Shown here: positions 17,094 to 25,528 of the stretch, one piece after another
How positions within the stretch are numbered: the first letter of the stretch is position 1
Layout: each line of letters starts with the position of its first letter
Assembly: GCF_014705655.1 (NCBI RefSeq)
Contig: NZ_JACXIY010000050.1
Span: 1 to 43,786, forward strand
Direction: 5' to 3'
Length of the DNA: 43,786 nucleotides
Source of the DNA: Paenibacillus arenilitoris
GTDB taxonomy: Bacteria; Bacillota; Bacilli; Paenibacillales; Paenibacillaceae
Notes under the pieces: model-generated
Seen by the model: only the letters and a program-made list of their open reading frames with translations
Told to the model about the DNA's origin: nothing
Database searches by the model: none
Position numbers and translations under genes: made by a program

Positions 17094-17432
17094 AATGCGG
17101 TAAGAGGAATGCTCCTCGATAATATGCTCGCCCATATTGTACACCCACTTGAAGGAAAAACGATCGCCTTCGTAGCCGGTTCTGCTGCGGATGTCCGGCA
17201 ATATGACGGTTTCGAAATTGTCCAAAATAATGCGCTCGTACCGCGCGAGCCGCTCCTCGTTCTCGTCCCGCAGCCGCCCGGCCTCATCTTCCGACGCCGC
17301 GGTTTGCAGGAAGTATGCAAGCGCCGCATCGCCGTCGCTAATTTGTACCGGCAAAGGGCGCCCCGATCCGCGAAACACTTCCTTAACCGTATCGATCCAA
17401 TCTCTGTATAAGGCAATCGTAATATTCGTCAT
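17085..17432 (-). CDS. Hypothetical protein, 115 residues
   Basis: I do not recognise a family. The product is soluble and acidic, without a signal peptide or membrane segment, and probably alpha-helical in the middle (an Asp/Glu/Arg-rich stretch near residues 45-65). It ends WVYNMGEHIIEEHSSYRIPL. Base composition and codon use resemble neighbouring genes, and a terminator sits exactly at its end. The ribosome binding site is weak: AAAGAGG lies 12 nt before the ATG. It stands alone between the sensor kinase gene and a repeat-bearing intergenic region, so the context gives no hint of function. Confidence 0.6.
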   Translation of the reverse strand: MTNITIALYRDWIDTVKEVFRGSGRPLPVQISDGDAALAYFLQTAASEDEAGRLRDENEERLARYERIILDNFETVILPDIRSRTGYEGDRFSFKWVYNMGEHIIEEHSSYRIPL

Positions 17433-17776
17433 GATCGTTCGCGGCCTCTTTCCTTCGTTTCCGTTAACCTATAGAATAAAGCCGCATGCCGGAAAATGCA
17501 ACCGTGGAGGATGACGCTTATCAGGTACTTTCCGCCAAACCGGCACGATTACGCTAGTTCGAACACTTACCGCTCTTGCAATGCTATCCCCCGTCGGTAA
17601 GCCCTACCTTTCGAACACGTCACTTCCCACTAATCCGGCACTAGCGCTTAAGTCCGCATCGCTTTCACCAACCCGGCAACTGCCTTCCATCTATCGCGAT
17701 CCTTTACCCGGCACTTTCGCGCGAGGCATGAAGATGTCCGCCTCCGCTCACCTGTAACTGCCTGATTACCCATGCA

Positions 17777-17847
17777 TTGACTGGAATTTGTTCAATCAAA
17801 CGGCTGCATACACTGCTCAGGAACGCGTTTGGTTGGATTTTATCCAG
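17777..17847. repeat. 71-bp palindromic repeat unit, copy 1
   Basis: It begins TTGACTGGAATTT and ends TTGGTTGGATTTTATCCAG. The two ends are imperfect inverted copies of each other (CTGGAATTTGTTCAATCAAA against TTTGGTTGGATTTTATCCAG), so the unit can fold into one hairpin with roughly 20-bp arms. It is 86 percent identical (61/71) to copy 2, 115 bp away in the same orientation. Confidence 0.8.
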
Positions 17848-17891
17848 TCTGATCGAGCGAATCGGCCTCTATTCACACTTGAAATGCCCTT

Positions 17892-17962
17892 TTGACTGGA
17901 ATTTATCCAATCAAATGGCCGCATACGGAGCTCTGGAGCGCTTTTGGTTGGATTTTATCCAG
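17892..17962. repeat. 71-bp palindromic repeat unit, copy 2
   Basis: Second copy of the unit at 17777-17847, with the same orientation and length. Its left arm CTGGAATTTATCCAATCAAA pairs better with the right arm than in copy 1, suggesting this copy is closer to the ancestral form. Several differences fall in the loop. Confidence 0.8.
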
Positions 17963-18018
17963 GCAAAATGTCACGATACCGCGCAATGGAAAGTGCCGCA
18001 TCCACAATAGCGCAAACA

Positions 18019-18066
18019 AATCAAGCCTCTCCCGTGGCGCCTTAGCGGCCCGTGAGAGGCTTGATT
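18019..18066 (-). terminator. Hairpin terminator of the GH95-GH3 operon
   Basis: A perfect 13-bp stem (AATCAAGCCTCTC at 18019-18031 with GAGAGGCTTGATT at 18054-18066) begins 4 nt after the GH3 stop codon. The minus-strand tail TTTGTTTG is only moderately T-rich. It could also protect the mRNA 3' end. Confidence 0.7.
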
Positions 18067-18070
18067 AGTG

Positions 18071-20893
18071 TTAGCGTACGTTGAAGGCGCTAAGCCTCAC
18101 GTCGCCTTTAAGCGCGATGACCAAATCGCCGGCAAGGCTCGCAATCGGCGACAGCTCGATTCGGATCGTTCGCCATTCTTGCTCGCCGCCCGCCGCGATC
18201 TCGGCGGAACCGGCAAGCTCGCCGCCGATGCGGACCGTCAGCGATCCGCCTTCGGCGCCTCCGCTTACGCGAGCCTCAAGCACCGAGGAGCCGTTCGACC
18301 AGTCCGCGTCCGCGAAGGCGATCCAGCCCTCGGTGCCGGTCGGACGAACGCAGGTGCCGCCTTCCTTGCTCTCGTCCAAGTAAACGCCGGCGTAATCGTC
18401 GTAGTTCTCGGCGCGCGTCCGTACCGACAGGTCGCGTGCCGGAATTCTCTCGCCCTCGATCGCGATCGTGGCGGATGCCTTCGCGTCGGCGGAAGAGCCT
18501 CCGGCCGTGAACGTATAGGACGCCGTCTCCAGGCAGAACCGGTCGCGCGTCACGTCCCAAATCGCCAGCTCCTCAGCCGGCACGGCAAGCTCCACTTGCT
18601 TCGTCTCGCCCGGCAGCAGGCCGATGCGCGCAAAGCCGACCAGCTTCTTCAGCGGCCGCCGAACTCTGGACCCTTCCGCGCGGACGTAGAGCTGGACGAC
18701 CTCGTCGGCCGCCACGGCGGATTCGTTCGTCACTTGCAGACGAGCCGTCACGCTGCCGCCGATGCCGCGCGCCTCGTTCGCGAGTTCGAGCTCGCCGTAC
18801 CGGAACGCGCCGTAGCTGAGCCCGTGGCCGAACGGGTAAAGCGGCTCGCCGTCGAAGTACAGATACGTCCTCTTCCCTTTCAATATATCGTAATCCATCA
18901 GATCGGTCAGCTGCTCCTCGGATTGATACCATGTCATATTAAGCCGTCCCGCAGGCGAATAGTCGCCGAACAGCACGTCGGCCACCGCGTTGCCCAGCTC
19001 CTGTCCGGCATGCGACAAGTACACGATCGCCGGAATGTTCCGGTTCGCTTCGTTCAGCGCGAACGGATAGCTGCCGACGACGACGACGACCGTATTCGGG
19101 TTCGCCGCGTGCACGGCGCGGATCAATTCGTTCTGCGAGGCCGCAAGCGCAAGACCCGGACGGTCGATCTCCTCTTTGCCGTTGATGAGCGGGTTGTTGC
19201 CGACGACGACGATCGCCGCCTCGGACGCCTTCGCGGCCGCGACCGCTTCCGCGATGCCGCTTGCGACAACATCCTTCATGAACAGCTCGCCCTCGCCGAT
19301 CGCCCCGTCATTCTTCACTTGAAGAGAACCGGTTCCGCCTTCGGCAACCGTCACCGGCTTGCCGTTCCATGTCCGGATGGCGAACCGGCCGTCGTCTTGC
19401 CCGTCGAGCTTGAACACTTCCTTGACGAACCAGCCGAACGCCTCGTCCGCTGCCGCCGCGACGTTCACGTCGTCCGCGCTTGTCAGCAGCTTGCCGCTCG
19501 CCTTGCTCTCCAGCGTATAGCTGCCCCAGCCCCAGTCGGTCAATTCGAACAGATCGCCTTCGGCTCCCTCGTCTGCGGCGCTCAGCTTGCCTCCGTCTGA
19601 AACGGACGCCCGAAGCGCCCGACCGCTGGCCGCCGAACGCAGGACGATGCGGTCGCCCCCGCTGCAGTACGTCACCACTTTGCCTTCCAGCTTGCGCTTA
19701 ATGCCGCCCAGCGGCGTAACCTTGTACGGCAGCGTGCCGGAGTACCAGTCCCGGTAGACGACGTCCGCAAGCGGCCCGATCACGGCGACGCTGCTTAGCT
19801 TCTCCTTGTCCAGCGGCAGCGCGCCGCCTTCGTTCTTCAGCAGCACGACCGATTCGCGCGCCGCCCGAAGCGATAGCTGCGCATGCTCCGGCGCGCACAG
19901 CTTCGCATCCGGGACGTCGGCGTACGGCACGCGATCCGCGGGATCGAATTCCCCGAGCCGGAAGCGCACGCGGAACGTATTGATCAGCGCCTTGTCCAGG
20001 TCCGCTTCGGTCAGCAGTCCTTCCGCGAGCGCCTCCCGGATCGCGGCGCACGACTTCTCCTTGTCGTCCGTAATGCTGTCGATGCCGGCCTTAATCGCGT
20101 GCGCCACGGCATCCTTGTACGAATCGTAATACTTGTGGTCGTTCACGATGCCGAGCAGATCGCCCGCGTCGCTCACGACGAAGCCGTTCATGCCCCACTC
20201 GCCCTTCACGACCTTATTCACGTCCTCGTGCAGAATCGTCGGGGTGCCGTTGACGGAATTGTATGAGGTCATCATCGAATGCGCGCCGCCCTTCACGAAG
20301 GCAGGCTTGAACGCCGCTTGGTAATACTCCTTCATGTTGCGCGGATCGATGCTGGCCGAGCAGCTGCCGCGGTTGATTTCATTATTGTTCCCGATAAAAT
20401 GCTTCAGCGTCGCCACCGCTTTGAAATAATGCGGGTGATCGCCTTGAATGCCCTGCACGAGCGCGGCGGTCAGCTCGCCGGTCAGCTTCGGGTCTTCGCC
20501 GTAGGCTTCCTCCGTGCGTCCCCAGCGCGGGTCGCGCTCCATATCGACCGTCGGCGCCCACAGCGTCAGGCCGTTGACGGCCGGGTTGCGCTGGTAAAAG
20601 ACGCGCGCCTCGTCGCCGATAACCGAGCCGATCTCCTTCATGAGCTCCGGATTCCACGTGCACCCGAGCCCGATCGGCTGCGGGAACGTCGTCGCTTCGC
20701 CGAGCCATGCCATGCCGTGCGCCGCTTCCGTGCCGTGCTTGTACGCTTTGACGCCAAGCCGCTCGATCGCCGGCTGATACTGGACCATCGATTCGATTTT
20801 TTCGTCTAATGTGAAGCGCGACACGAGGTCGGTTACCCGCTCCTCGAGCGGCAATTGTATATTTTCGAACGGAAACCGTATATTCGTCGTCAT
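18071..20893 (-). CDS. Cytoplasmic GH3 glycoside hydrolase with inserted beta-trefoil-like and C-terminal CBM6-like domains
   Basis: A 940-residue enzyme with no signal peptide. The GH3 N-terminal barrel (about 20-330) has the KHF motif at 164-166 and the nucleophile Asp242 in GFVVSDAGD. The GH3 C-terminal sandwich is interrupted by about 130 residues (about 412-540) with repeated S/L-rich strands such as IVLRSAASGRALRAS, resembling a fascin-like beta-trefoil. A fibronectin III-like domain follows, and the last 110 residues (from RAENYDDYAG) resemble a CBM6-type carbohydrate-binding module. Likely beta-xylosidase or beta-glucosidase activity; the substrate cannot be fixed. The chosen ATG has GGAGAGGG upstream; a longer in-frame start lies inside the GH95 gene and is rejected. 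It follows GH95 by 16 nt. Confidence 0.92.
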   Translation of the reverse strand: MTTNIRFPFENIQLPLEERVTDLVSRFTLDEKIESMVQYQPAIERLGVKAYKHGTEAAHGMAWLGEATTFPQPIGLGCTWNPELMKEIGSVIGDEARVFYQRNPAVNGLTLWAPTVDMERDPRWGRTEEAYGEDPKLTGELTAALVQGIQGDHPHYFKAVATLKHFIGNNNEINRGSCSASIDPRNMKEYYQAAFKPAFVKGGAHSMMTSYNSVNGTPTILHEDVNKVVKGEWGMNGFVVSDAGDLLGIVNDHKYYDSYKDAVAHAIKAGIDSITDDKEKSCAAIREALAEGLLTEADLDKALINTFRVRFRLGEFDPADRVPYADVPDAKLCAPEHAQLSLRAARESVVLLKNEGGALPLDKEKLSSVAVIGPLADVVYRDWYSGTLPYKVTPLGGIKRKLEGKVVTYCSGGDRIVLRSAASGRALRASVSDGGKLSAADEGAEGDLFELTDWGWGSYTLESKASGKLLTSADDVNVAAAADEAFGWFVKEVFKLDGQDDGRFAIRTWNGKPVTVAEGGTGSLQVKNDGAIGEGELFMKDVVASGIAEAVAAAKASEAAIVVVGNNPLINGKEEIDRPGLALAASQNELIRAVHAANPNTVVVVVGSYPFALNEANRNIPAIVYLSHAGQELGNAVADVLFGDYSPAGRLNMTWYQSEEQLTDLMDYDILKGKRTYLYFDGEPLYPFGHGLSYGAFRYGELELANEARGIGGSVTARLQVTNESAVAADEVVQLYVRAEGSRVRRPLKKLVGFARIGLLPGETKQVELAVPAEELAIWDVTRDRFCLETASYTFTAGGSSADAKASATIAIEGERIPARDLSVRTRAENYDDYAGVYLDESKEGGTCVRPTGTEGWIAFADADWSNGSSVLEARVSGGAEGGSLTVRIGGELAGSAEIAAGGEQEWRTIRIELSPIASLAGDLVIALKGDVRLSAFNVR

Positions 20894-20909
20894 GAAAGTT
20901 GTCCCTCTC

Positions 20910-23273
20910 CTATCCAGTCGGTGTAATGTCGTACCATGCGTCCTTGACCGTGTCGAAAGGAATCGCCGCATCGAGCGCGGCTCCGTCCGACGTCCTGATC
21001 GCGACGGCTTCCTTGCAGACGATGCGGCAAGGGGAGCCGTGCGTCGATAGGATGCGGGCGGATTTCAGCTTGCCGGCCTTCCACTCGATATCGACGAGAA
21101 ATCCGCCTCTCGCCTTCAATCCCGTTACATGCCCGTCCGGCCAAGCGGCAGGCAGCGCGGGAAGCAGCTCGAGCCTATCCAGATGGCTTTGCAGCAGCAG
21201 CTCCGCGATGCCCGCCGCGCCGCCGAAGTTGCCGTCGATTTGGAACGGCGGATGATCGTCGAACAAATTCGGATGCGTCGAGCGCGCGAGCAGCGTATGG
21301 ACGAACTTGTATGCCGTCTCGGCGTCCGCGAGCCGCGCGTACAAGTTGATGAGCCATGCGCAGCTCCAGCCCGTATGTCCGCCGCCGTTCCGTATCCGGC
21401 TTTCGAGCGACAATCTCGCCGCTTCGACCAGCTTCGGCGAATGGTCCGGATTGATCGACGTTCCCGGGTACAAGCCGTACAAATGCGATACATGACGGTG
21501 ACCCGGCTCATGCTCCCGGAACGGCTCGTCCCATTCCTGCAGCAGCCCTTCCGGCGATATGCGCAGCGGAGGAAGCTTCTCGAGCGCTTCCTTCATCCGT
21601 CCGGCAATCGGCTCGTCAAGCCCCAGGATCGCCGCGGCCTGCAGGCAATGTCCGAGGAGCTCGCGGATCAGCGTCACGTCCATCGCCGACGACGCCGCTA
21701 CGCTGCTTACCTCGCCGTCTGCCGTGACGAATTTGTTCTCGGGAGACGTCGACGGCGACGTCCCGAGCTGCCCGTCCTCGTTCTCTTGCAGCCAGTCCAG
21801 GCAAAATAACGCGGCCCCCCGCATGATCGGGTATGCCCGGTCCCTCAGATAGGCGTCGCTCGGATTGAACAGATAATGCTCCCACAAATGCTGCGTCAGC
21901 CATACGCCGCCAAGCGGCCAGAACGCCCAGCTCGGATGGCCGGCCGTCGGCGTCGAAGCGCGCCACAGGTCGACGTTATGATGCGCGACCCAGCCCTCGC
22001 AGCCGTAATGGATAGCTGCCGTACGCGCGCCGTTCGCGCTCAGTTCCTCGATCATGCGAAACAACGGCTCGTGGCATTCGCTCAAGTTGCCGGTCTCCGC
22101 GGGCCAATAATTCATCTGCGTATTGATGTTCGTCGTGTAATCGCTGTTCCAAGGCGGCTGAACGCGGTCGTTCCATATCCCTTGCAGATTGGCCGGCTGC
22201 GTACCCGGCCGCGAGCATGCCATGAGCAAATACCGCCCGTATTGGAAGTACAACGCCTCGAGCTGCGGATCCCGCTCGCCACTCCTGTAAGCTTCGAGCC
22301 GGACGTCCGTCGGCCGTTGTCCGTTCGGCGACCGGCCGAGATCCAGATCGACGCGGCGGAACAAGGCGCGGTGATCGCTCGCATGCCGCTCGCGCAGCTC
22401 CTCGTAGCGGTGCGCGGCTGCCGAAGCCAAGTCGCGTCCGCTCAGCTCGCCCAGCTCCGCGCGGCTCCTGACCGGAGGTCGGTCGAAGCCGGCGAAGCTC
22501 GTCGCGGCGCTCAGTACGAAGGTGACGGCCTTCGCGCCCTCCACCTTAAGCCGATTGTCCGCATCGACTTCCACCGTGCCGCCTTCCGCTATCGCCTTCA
22601 GGCGAATTTGGAACGTCATCCCCCGATCCGCCTCGTACAGTACGGACCTCGGATGGTCGCCTCTATAATTGTCCGCGACGTGGCTCGGGCACCGTCCATG
22701 CAGCGCGATGACGCCGTCCCCCTCGGACGAGAGCTCGAACCGCAGATCGGAGACAAGCGATGCCGTGAGCGACAGCCGCTCTTCGCCGTCCGCTTCGTAT
22801 CTCGCGACCAGAACTTGATCGGCGGCGCTCGCGAACGTCTCCCGCAGGTACGAAGTCCGGCCGATCTTATACCTTGCGGACGCGATTCCCGCGTCGATGT
22901 CCAGCCGGCGGACGTAGCTCTCGCGCTCCGCGTCCGGTTCCGCGTGCAGCTCGATTAACAAGTCCCCCATCGGCTGATACGATTCCGTATTCGTGCCGAG
23001 CATGCTGTCCCCGACCAGCTTCTCCGCTTCCGCGAACCGCTTCGCCGCGATCAGCTCGCGGGCGCGCTTCAAATAACGCAGCGCCTCGTAGTTGTTCGTG
23101 TCGCGAGGAAAGCCCGACCAAAGCGTATCTTCATTTAATTGAACGCGTTCCTTCTTCGCGCCTCCGAACACCATGCCGCCGAGCCGGCCGTTGCCGACCG
23201 GCAGCGCTTCCTCCCATTTGGAGGCCGGCTGCGCGTACCATAGCGTCCAATCCTGCATCGATTTATGCTCCAT
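20910..23273 (-). CDS. GH95 family alpha-L-fucosidase (or alpha-L-galactosidase)
   Basis: A 787-residue cytoplasmic enzyme that is full length for the family. It has the N-terminal signature ALPVGNGRLGGMVFGG, SYQPMGDL, the substrate-binding NxN motif in TTNINTQMNYWPAE, HRHVSHLYGLYPG and the QIDGNFGG segment with the Asp expected to act as base. GH95 enzymes are inverting and act mainly on alpha-1,2-linked L-fucose, some on L-galactose. The ATG chosen (MEHKS) has AGGAG eight nt upstream; in-frame upstream starts lack one. With no signal peptide, substrate must be imported first, which fits the Lpl-type importer in the same region. It is first in an operon with GH3. Confidence 0.95.
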   Translation of the reverse strand: MEHKSMQDWTLWYAQPASKWEEALPVGNGRLGGMVFGGAKKERVQLNEDTLWSGFPRDTNNYEALRYLKRARELIAAKRFAEAEKLVGDSMLGTNTESYQPMGDLLIELHAEPDAERESYVRRLDIDAGIASARYKIGRTSYLRETFASAADQVLVARYEADGEERLSLTASLVSDLRFELSSEGDGVIALHGRCPSHVADNYRGDHPRSVLYEADRGMTFQIRLKAIAEGGTVEVDADNRLKVEGAKAVTFVLSAATSFAGFDRPPVRSRAELGELSGRDLASAAAHRYEELRERHASDHRALFRRVDLDLGRSPNGQRPTDVRLEAYRSGERDPQLEALYFQYGRYLLMACSRPGTQPANLQGIWNDRVQPPWNSDYTTNINTQMNYWPAETGNLSECHEPLFRMIEELSANGARTAAIHYGCEGWVAHHNVDLWRASTPTAGHPSWAFWPLGGVWLTQHLWEHYLFNPSDAYLRDRAYPIMRGAALFCLDWLQENEDGQLGTSPSTSPENKFVTADGEVSSVAASSAMDVTLIRELLGHCLQAAAILGLDEPIAGRMKEALEKLPPLRISPEGLLQEWDEPFREHEPGHRHVSHLYGLYPGTSINPDHSPKLVEAARLSLESRIRNGGGHTGWSCAWLINLYARLADAETAYKFVHTLLARSTHPNLFDDHPPFQIDGNFGGAAGIAELLLQSHLDRLELLPALPAAWPDGHVTGLKARGGFLVDIEWKAGKLKSARILSTHGSPCRIVCKEAVAIRTSDGAALDAAIPFDTVKDAWYDITPTG

Positions 23274-23372
23274 GTTTCGGTCTCCTGTTATCGTTTTCAT
23301 ATTTTCGGATAGATAACGGTCATTATTCATCATAACGGAATCGGCTCCCCGTACAGTACCCATAAGATTATG

Positions 23373-23395
23373 CTTAAAATCATATGTAAATTAGC
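23373..23395 (-). promoter_or_regulatory. 23-bp motif shared with the Lpl-type importer promoter (copy 2)
   Basis: On the minus strand this site begins GCTAATTT and contains the core ATATGATTTTA. It matches 13419-13441 at 19 of 23 positions in the same orientation relative to the downstream gene. It lies 100-122 nt upstream of the GH95 start. It is a candidate response-regulator binding site. Confidence 0.5.
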
Positions 23396-23413
23396 GCTCG
23401 CCTAAACGCAATA

Positions 23414-23450
23414 AGGCCGTCCGAAGGGAGAAAACCCTTTCGGACAGCCT
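23414..23450 (-). terminator. Hairpin terminator of the oxidoreductase-isomerase operon
   Basis: An inverted repeat pairs AGGCCGTCCGAAGGG with CCCTTTCGGACAGCCT, with one mismatch and one bulge. The minus-strand tail CTTATTG is short on T. It stands 15 nt after the isomerase stop codon. Confidence 0.65.
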
Positions 23451-23464
23451 ATGAAGCCGCTTGT

Positions 23465-24301
23465 TTACAAGCCTGCCGCACCGAATACTTTGTCAAAGCC
23501 GGCCTGCGACCGTTTGAACAGCTCTTCCGGCGTTTGATTCGGCGGCTCCGCCGTCAATATTTCTTGCGAGACGGCGCCTTTGTAGCCGATCTTGTGAAGC
23601 GCCTTCAGGAAGCCGGCCAAATCGATGACGCCCTCGCCCGGATAAATGCGGCCGTTGTCGAGCGCTTCCTCCACCGGCACGTCCGGCGCGTCGTTAATAT
23701 GCACATGCACGATCTGGTCGGCGCGCAGCGCTTCGATGTCCGCGACCGTCAGGCCGTTCGTATACCAGTGGTAAGCGTCGAACAGCAGGCCGACGTTGCT
23801 CTCGCCGATCGCGCCGATCCAGTCCAGCGTCTCCTCCACCGTCCATATGAACGGATTGGCCCAGCGCGTCCGAAGGTGATGCGGACCGACGAACTCGAGG
23901 CCGAGCCGGATGCCGTACGCGCCGAGAATTTGCGCGCATGTGCGCAGGCGGCGGGTTGCCACCGCCATGAAGTGCGCCGCCTTCCAATCGGTCGAAGGCA
24001 GAATGTACGTACAGCAGCTCGTACAGCCCAGCGCCTGGGCCGCAGCGGCCGCAGCGGCCAGCTTCTGCACGCCTTCCAGGAACGCTTCCTCCGTCGTTCT
24101 CCATTCGACCGGAAGGCCGATCGAGCCGATGACGAGGCCGTTCGACTCCAGAAGGTCGCGCGCCTTCTCAACGCCGTGCCGCGCGATTAGCGATGCGGCG
24201 TCCAAATCGACCGCCTGGAAGCCGTGCGCGGCCGCCAATTCGATGAAACGCTCGTCGCTTTCGATACGGCCGAGCCCTGCCCCGGTTAATCCTCTAAGCA
24301 T
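23465..24301 (-). CDS. Sugar phosphate isomerase/epimerase (AP endonuclease 2-like TIM barrel)
   Basis: A 278-residue TIM-barrel protein of the xylose-isomerase-like superfamily (IolE/IolI/YcjR group). Likely metal ligands are the Glu of GLEFVGPHH, the Asp/His of LLFDAYHWY, the His of HVHINDAPD and the Glu of VSQEIL. Such proteins isomerise or epimerise sugars, inositol derivatives or keto-sugars, often together with a Gfo/Idh/MocA oxidoreductase, as here, where the oxidoreductase gene lies 35 nt upstream. ATG with AGAGGTG upstream. The exact substrate cannot be read from the sequence. Confidence 0.92.
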   Translation of the reverse strand: MLRGLTGAGLGRIESDERFIELAAAHGFQAVDLDAASLIARHGVEKARDLLESNGLVIGSIGLPVEWRTTEEAFLEGVQKLAAAAAAAQALGCTSCCTYILPSTDWKAAHFMAVATRRLRTCAQILGAYGIRLGLEFVGPHHLRTRWANPFIWTVEETLDWIGAIGESNVGLLFDAYHWYTNGLTVADIEALRADQIVHVHINDAPDVPVEEALDNGRIYPGEGVIDLAGFLKALHKIGYKGAVSQEILTAEPPNQTPEELFKRSQAGFDKVFGAAGL

Positions 24302-24336
24302 GCGGGATGCACCTCTCTTGTTTTTTATAGGAACGA

Positions 24337-25410
24337 TTACAGATTCCAGTCCAGCTTCACTTCGCTGCCCGTGCGGGACGATTCGTAGATCGCGTCGAGC
24401 ACGAGGTTGTTCGTAAATCCGGTGAGCGCCGACGTGATCGGCTGCTTGCCTTCGCGGATGCATTCGAGGAAATGGCGGCTGAGGCGCGCTCGTTCGCCTT
24501 CGTCGTTGTCCGCTTTCCGAAGCTCGGTCTCGATCGGGCGGTCGAACTTCTCCGTCAGCAGCTTGCCCTGCGCGCCGCGGTAGCTTGCGCCGCCTTCGGA
24601 CCCCATGAGGTGAATGAACGGCGTATTGTCCGTGTCCATGTGGACGGCCCAGCTGACCTCGAGCGACAGCGTGCTGCCGTCCTCCATTTTGATCAACGCG
24701 GTTGCAAGATCCTCCACGTCGTACGTGCCGTTCCAATTCGGCCTGCCCCAAGTGCCGATGCCTTTGCGCTTCGGACCGAATTCCGCGTACGTGGCGCCGT
24801 ATACGGAAACCGGCTTCGGATTGCCCATCAGGTACAAGGCAAGGTCCAGCATATGTACGCCGATATCGATCAGCGGGCCGCCGCCGGATTGGTTCATTTG
24901 CGTAAACCACGTGCCCCAGCCCGGAATGCCTTTGCGGCGGTACCAGCCGGTCTTCGCCGTATAGATTTTGCCGAGCTCGCCGCGCTCGACCTGCTCCTTG
25001 ATTTGCATCGGAACGGACTCCCAGCGCATTTGATGGCCGACCATGACGACGCTGTCCGACTTTTGGCTCGCCTTCAAAATTTGCCTGGCCGCATCGGAAT
25101 TGATGCCCATCGGCTTCTCCAGCAGAACGTGCTTGCCCGCTTCGATCGCCTGGATGGCGAGCGGCGCGTGGAACTGGTTCGGCACGCCGATCACGACGGC
25201 GTCGACGTCCGCGCGCTGGATCAGCTCCTCCGGCGACGCCGCGACGCTGCCGATGCCGAACTGCTCCGCCTTCTCCTTCGCGAGCGGCATATACGCGTCC
25301 GAAATCGCCGTAATCTCGCACAATTCCGCCAGTTTGGAAAACTCCCTCGCATGCACCCCGCCGATATTGCCGGCGCCGATGATGCCGATTCTGATTTTAT
25401 CGTTAGCCAT
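24337..25410 (-). CDS. Gfo/Idh/MocA family NAD(P)-dependent oxidoreductase
   Basis: A 357-residue enzyme. An N-terminal Rossmann fold has GIIGAGNIGGVH (8-19), the EKP motif (VLLEKPMG) and a C-terminal alpha/beta domain with GGGPLIDIGVHMLDL holding the usual Asp and His. The family oxidises or reduces sugars, inositols and related compounds using NAD(P). ATG with GGAGGAA. It is first in an operon with the isomerase and is transcribed divergently from an AraC regulator, its probable controller. A 3-keto-sugar or inositol-like reaction is plausible given the partner, but this is inference. Confidence 0.95.
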   Translation of the reverse strand: MANDKIRIGIIGAGNIGGVHAREFSKLAELCEITAISDAYMPLAKEKAEQFGIGSVAASPEELIQRADVDAVVIGVPNQFHAPLAIQAIEAGKHVLLEKPMGINSDAARQILKASQKSDSVVMVGHQMRWESVPMQIKEQVERGELGKIYTAKTGWYRRKGIPGWGTWFTQMNQSGGGPLIDIGVHMLDLALYLMGNPKPVSVYGATYAEFGPKRKGIGTWGRPNWNGTYDVEDLATALIKMEDGSTLSLEVSWAVHMDTDNTPFIHLMGSEGGASYRGAQGKLLTEKFDRPIETELRKADNDEGERARLSRHFLECIREGKQPITSALTGFTNNLVLDAIYESSRTGSEVKLDWNL

Positions 25411-25445
25411 CGTTCGAATTCCTCCTTCGAAATCTCAAACCACGT

Positions 25446-25466
25446 TATTTATGTTAGAATAAATGA
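25446..25466. promoter_or_regulatory. AT-rich inverted repeat between the divergent AraC and oxidoreductase genes
   Basis: The 118-bp divergent space contains ATTTAT-N6-ATAAAT, an inverted repeat. It overlaps a possible plus-strand -10 (TAGAAT). It is a candidate regulator binding site, but no -35 is clear in either direction. Confidence 0.3.
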
Positions 25467-25528
25467 GGACAGAAAGCGTGCTGGTTTTTCGAAATAAGTC
25501 TCATTTTTTCGGAGGATGCCATAATTTC

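Larger units (their letters stand above)
17433..18070. other. 638-bp gene-free region carrying two repeat families
   Basis: No convincing gene is present. The left part (17433-17760) has an unusual composition with four copies of the short string CCGGCA (near 17537, 17635, 17672 and 17705) and two of TTCGAACAC. The right part (17777-17962) holds two 71-bp palindromic repeat units. The region ends in a terminator for the GH3 gene. It may be a landing place for small repeated elements. Confidence 0.6.

Noticed and set aside
17433..18070. CRISPR array in the repeat-bearing spacer
   Set aside because: Only two long units with imperfect identity and 44 bp between them, foldable as single hairpins; no regular repeat-spacer pattern and no cas genes.
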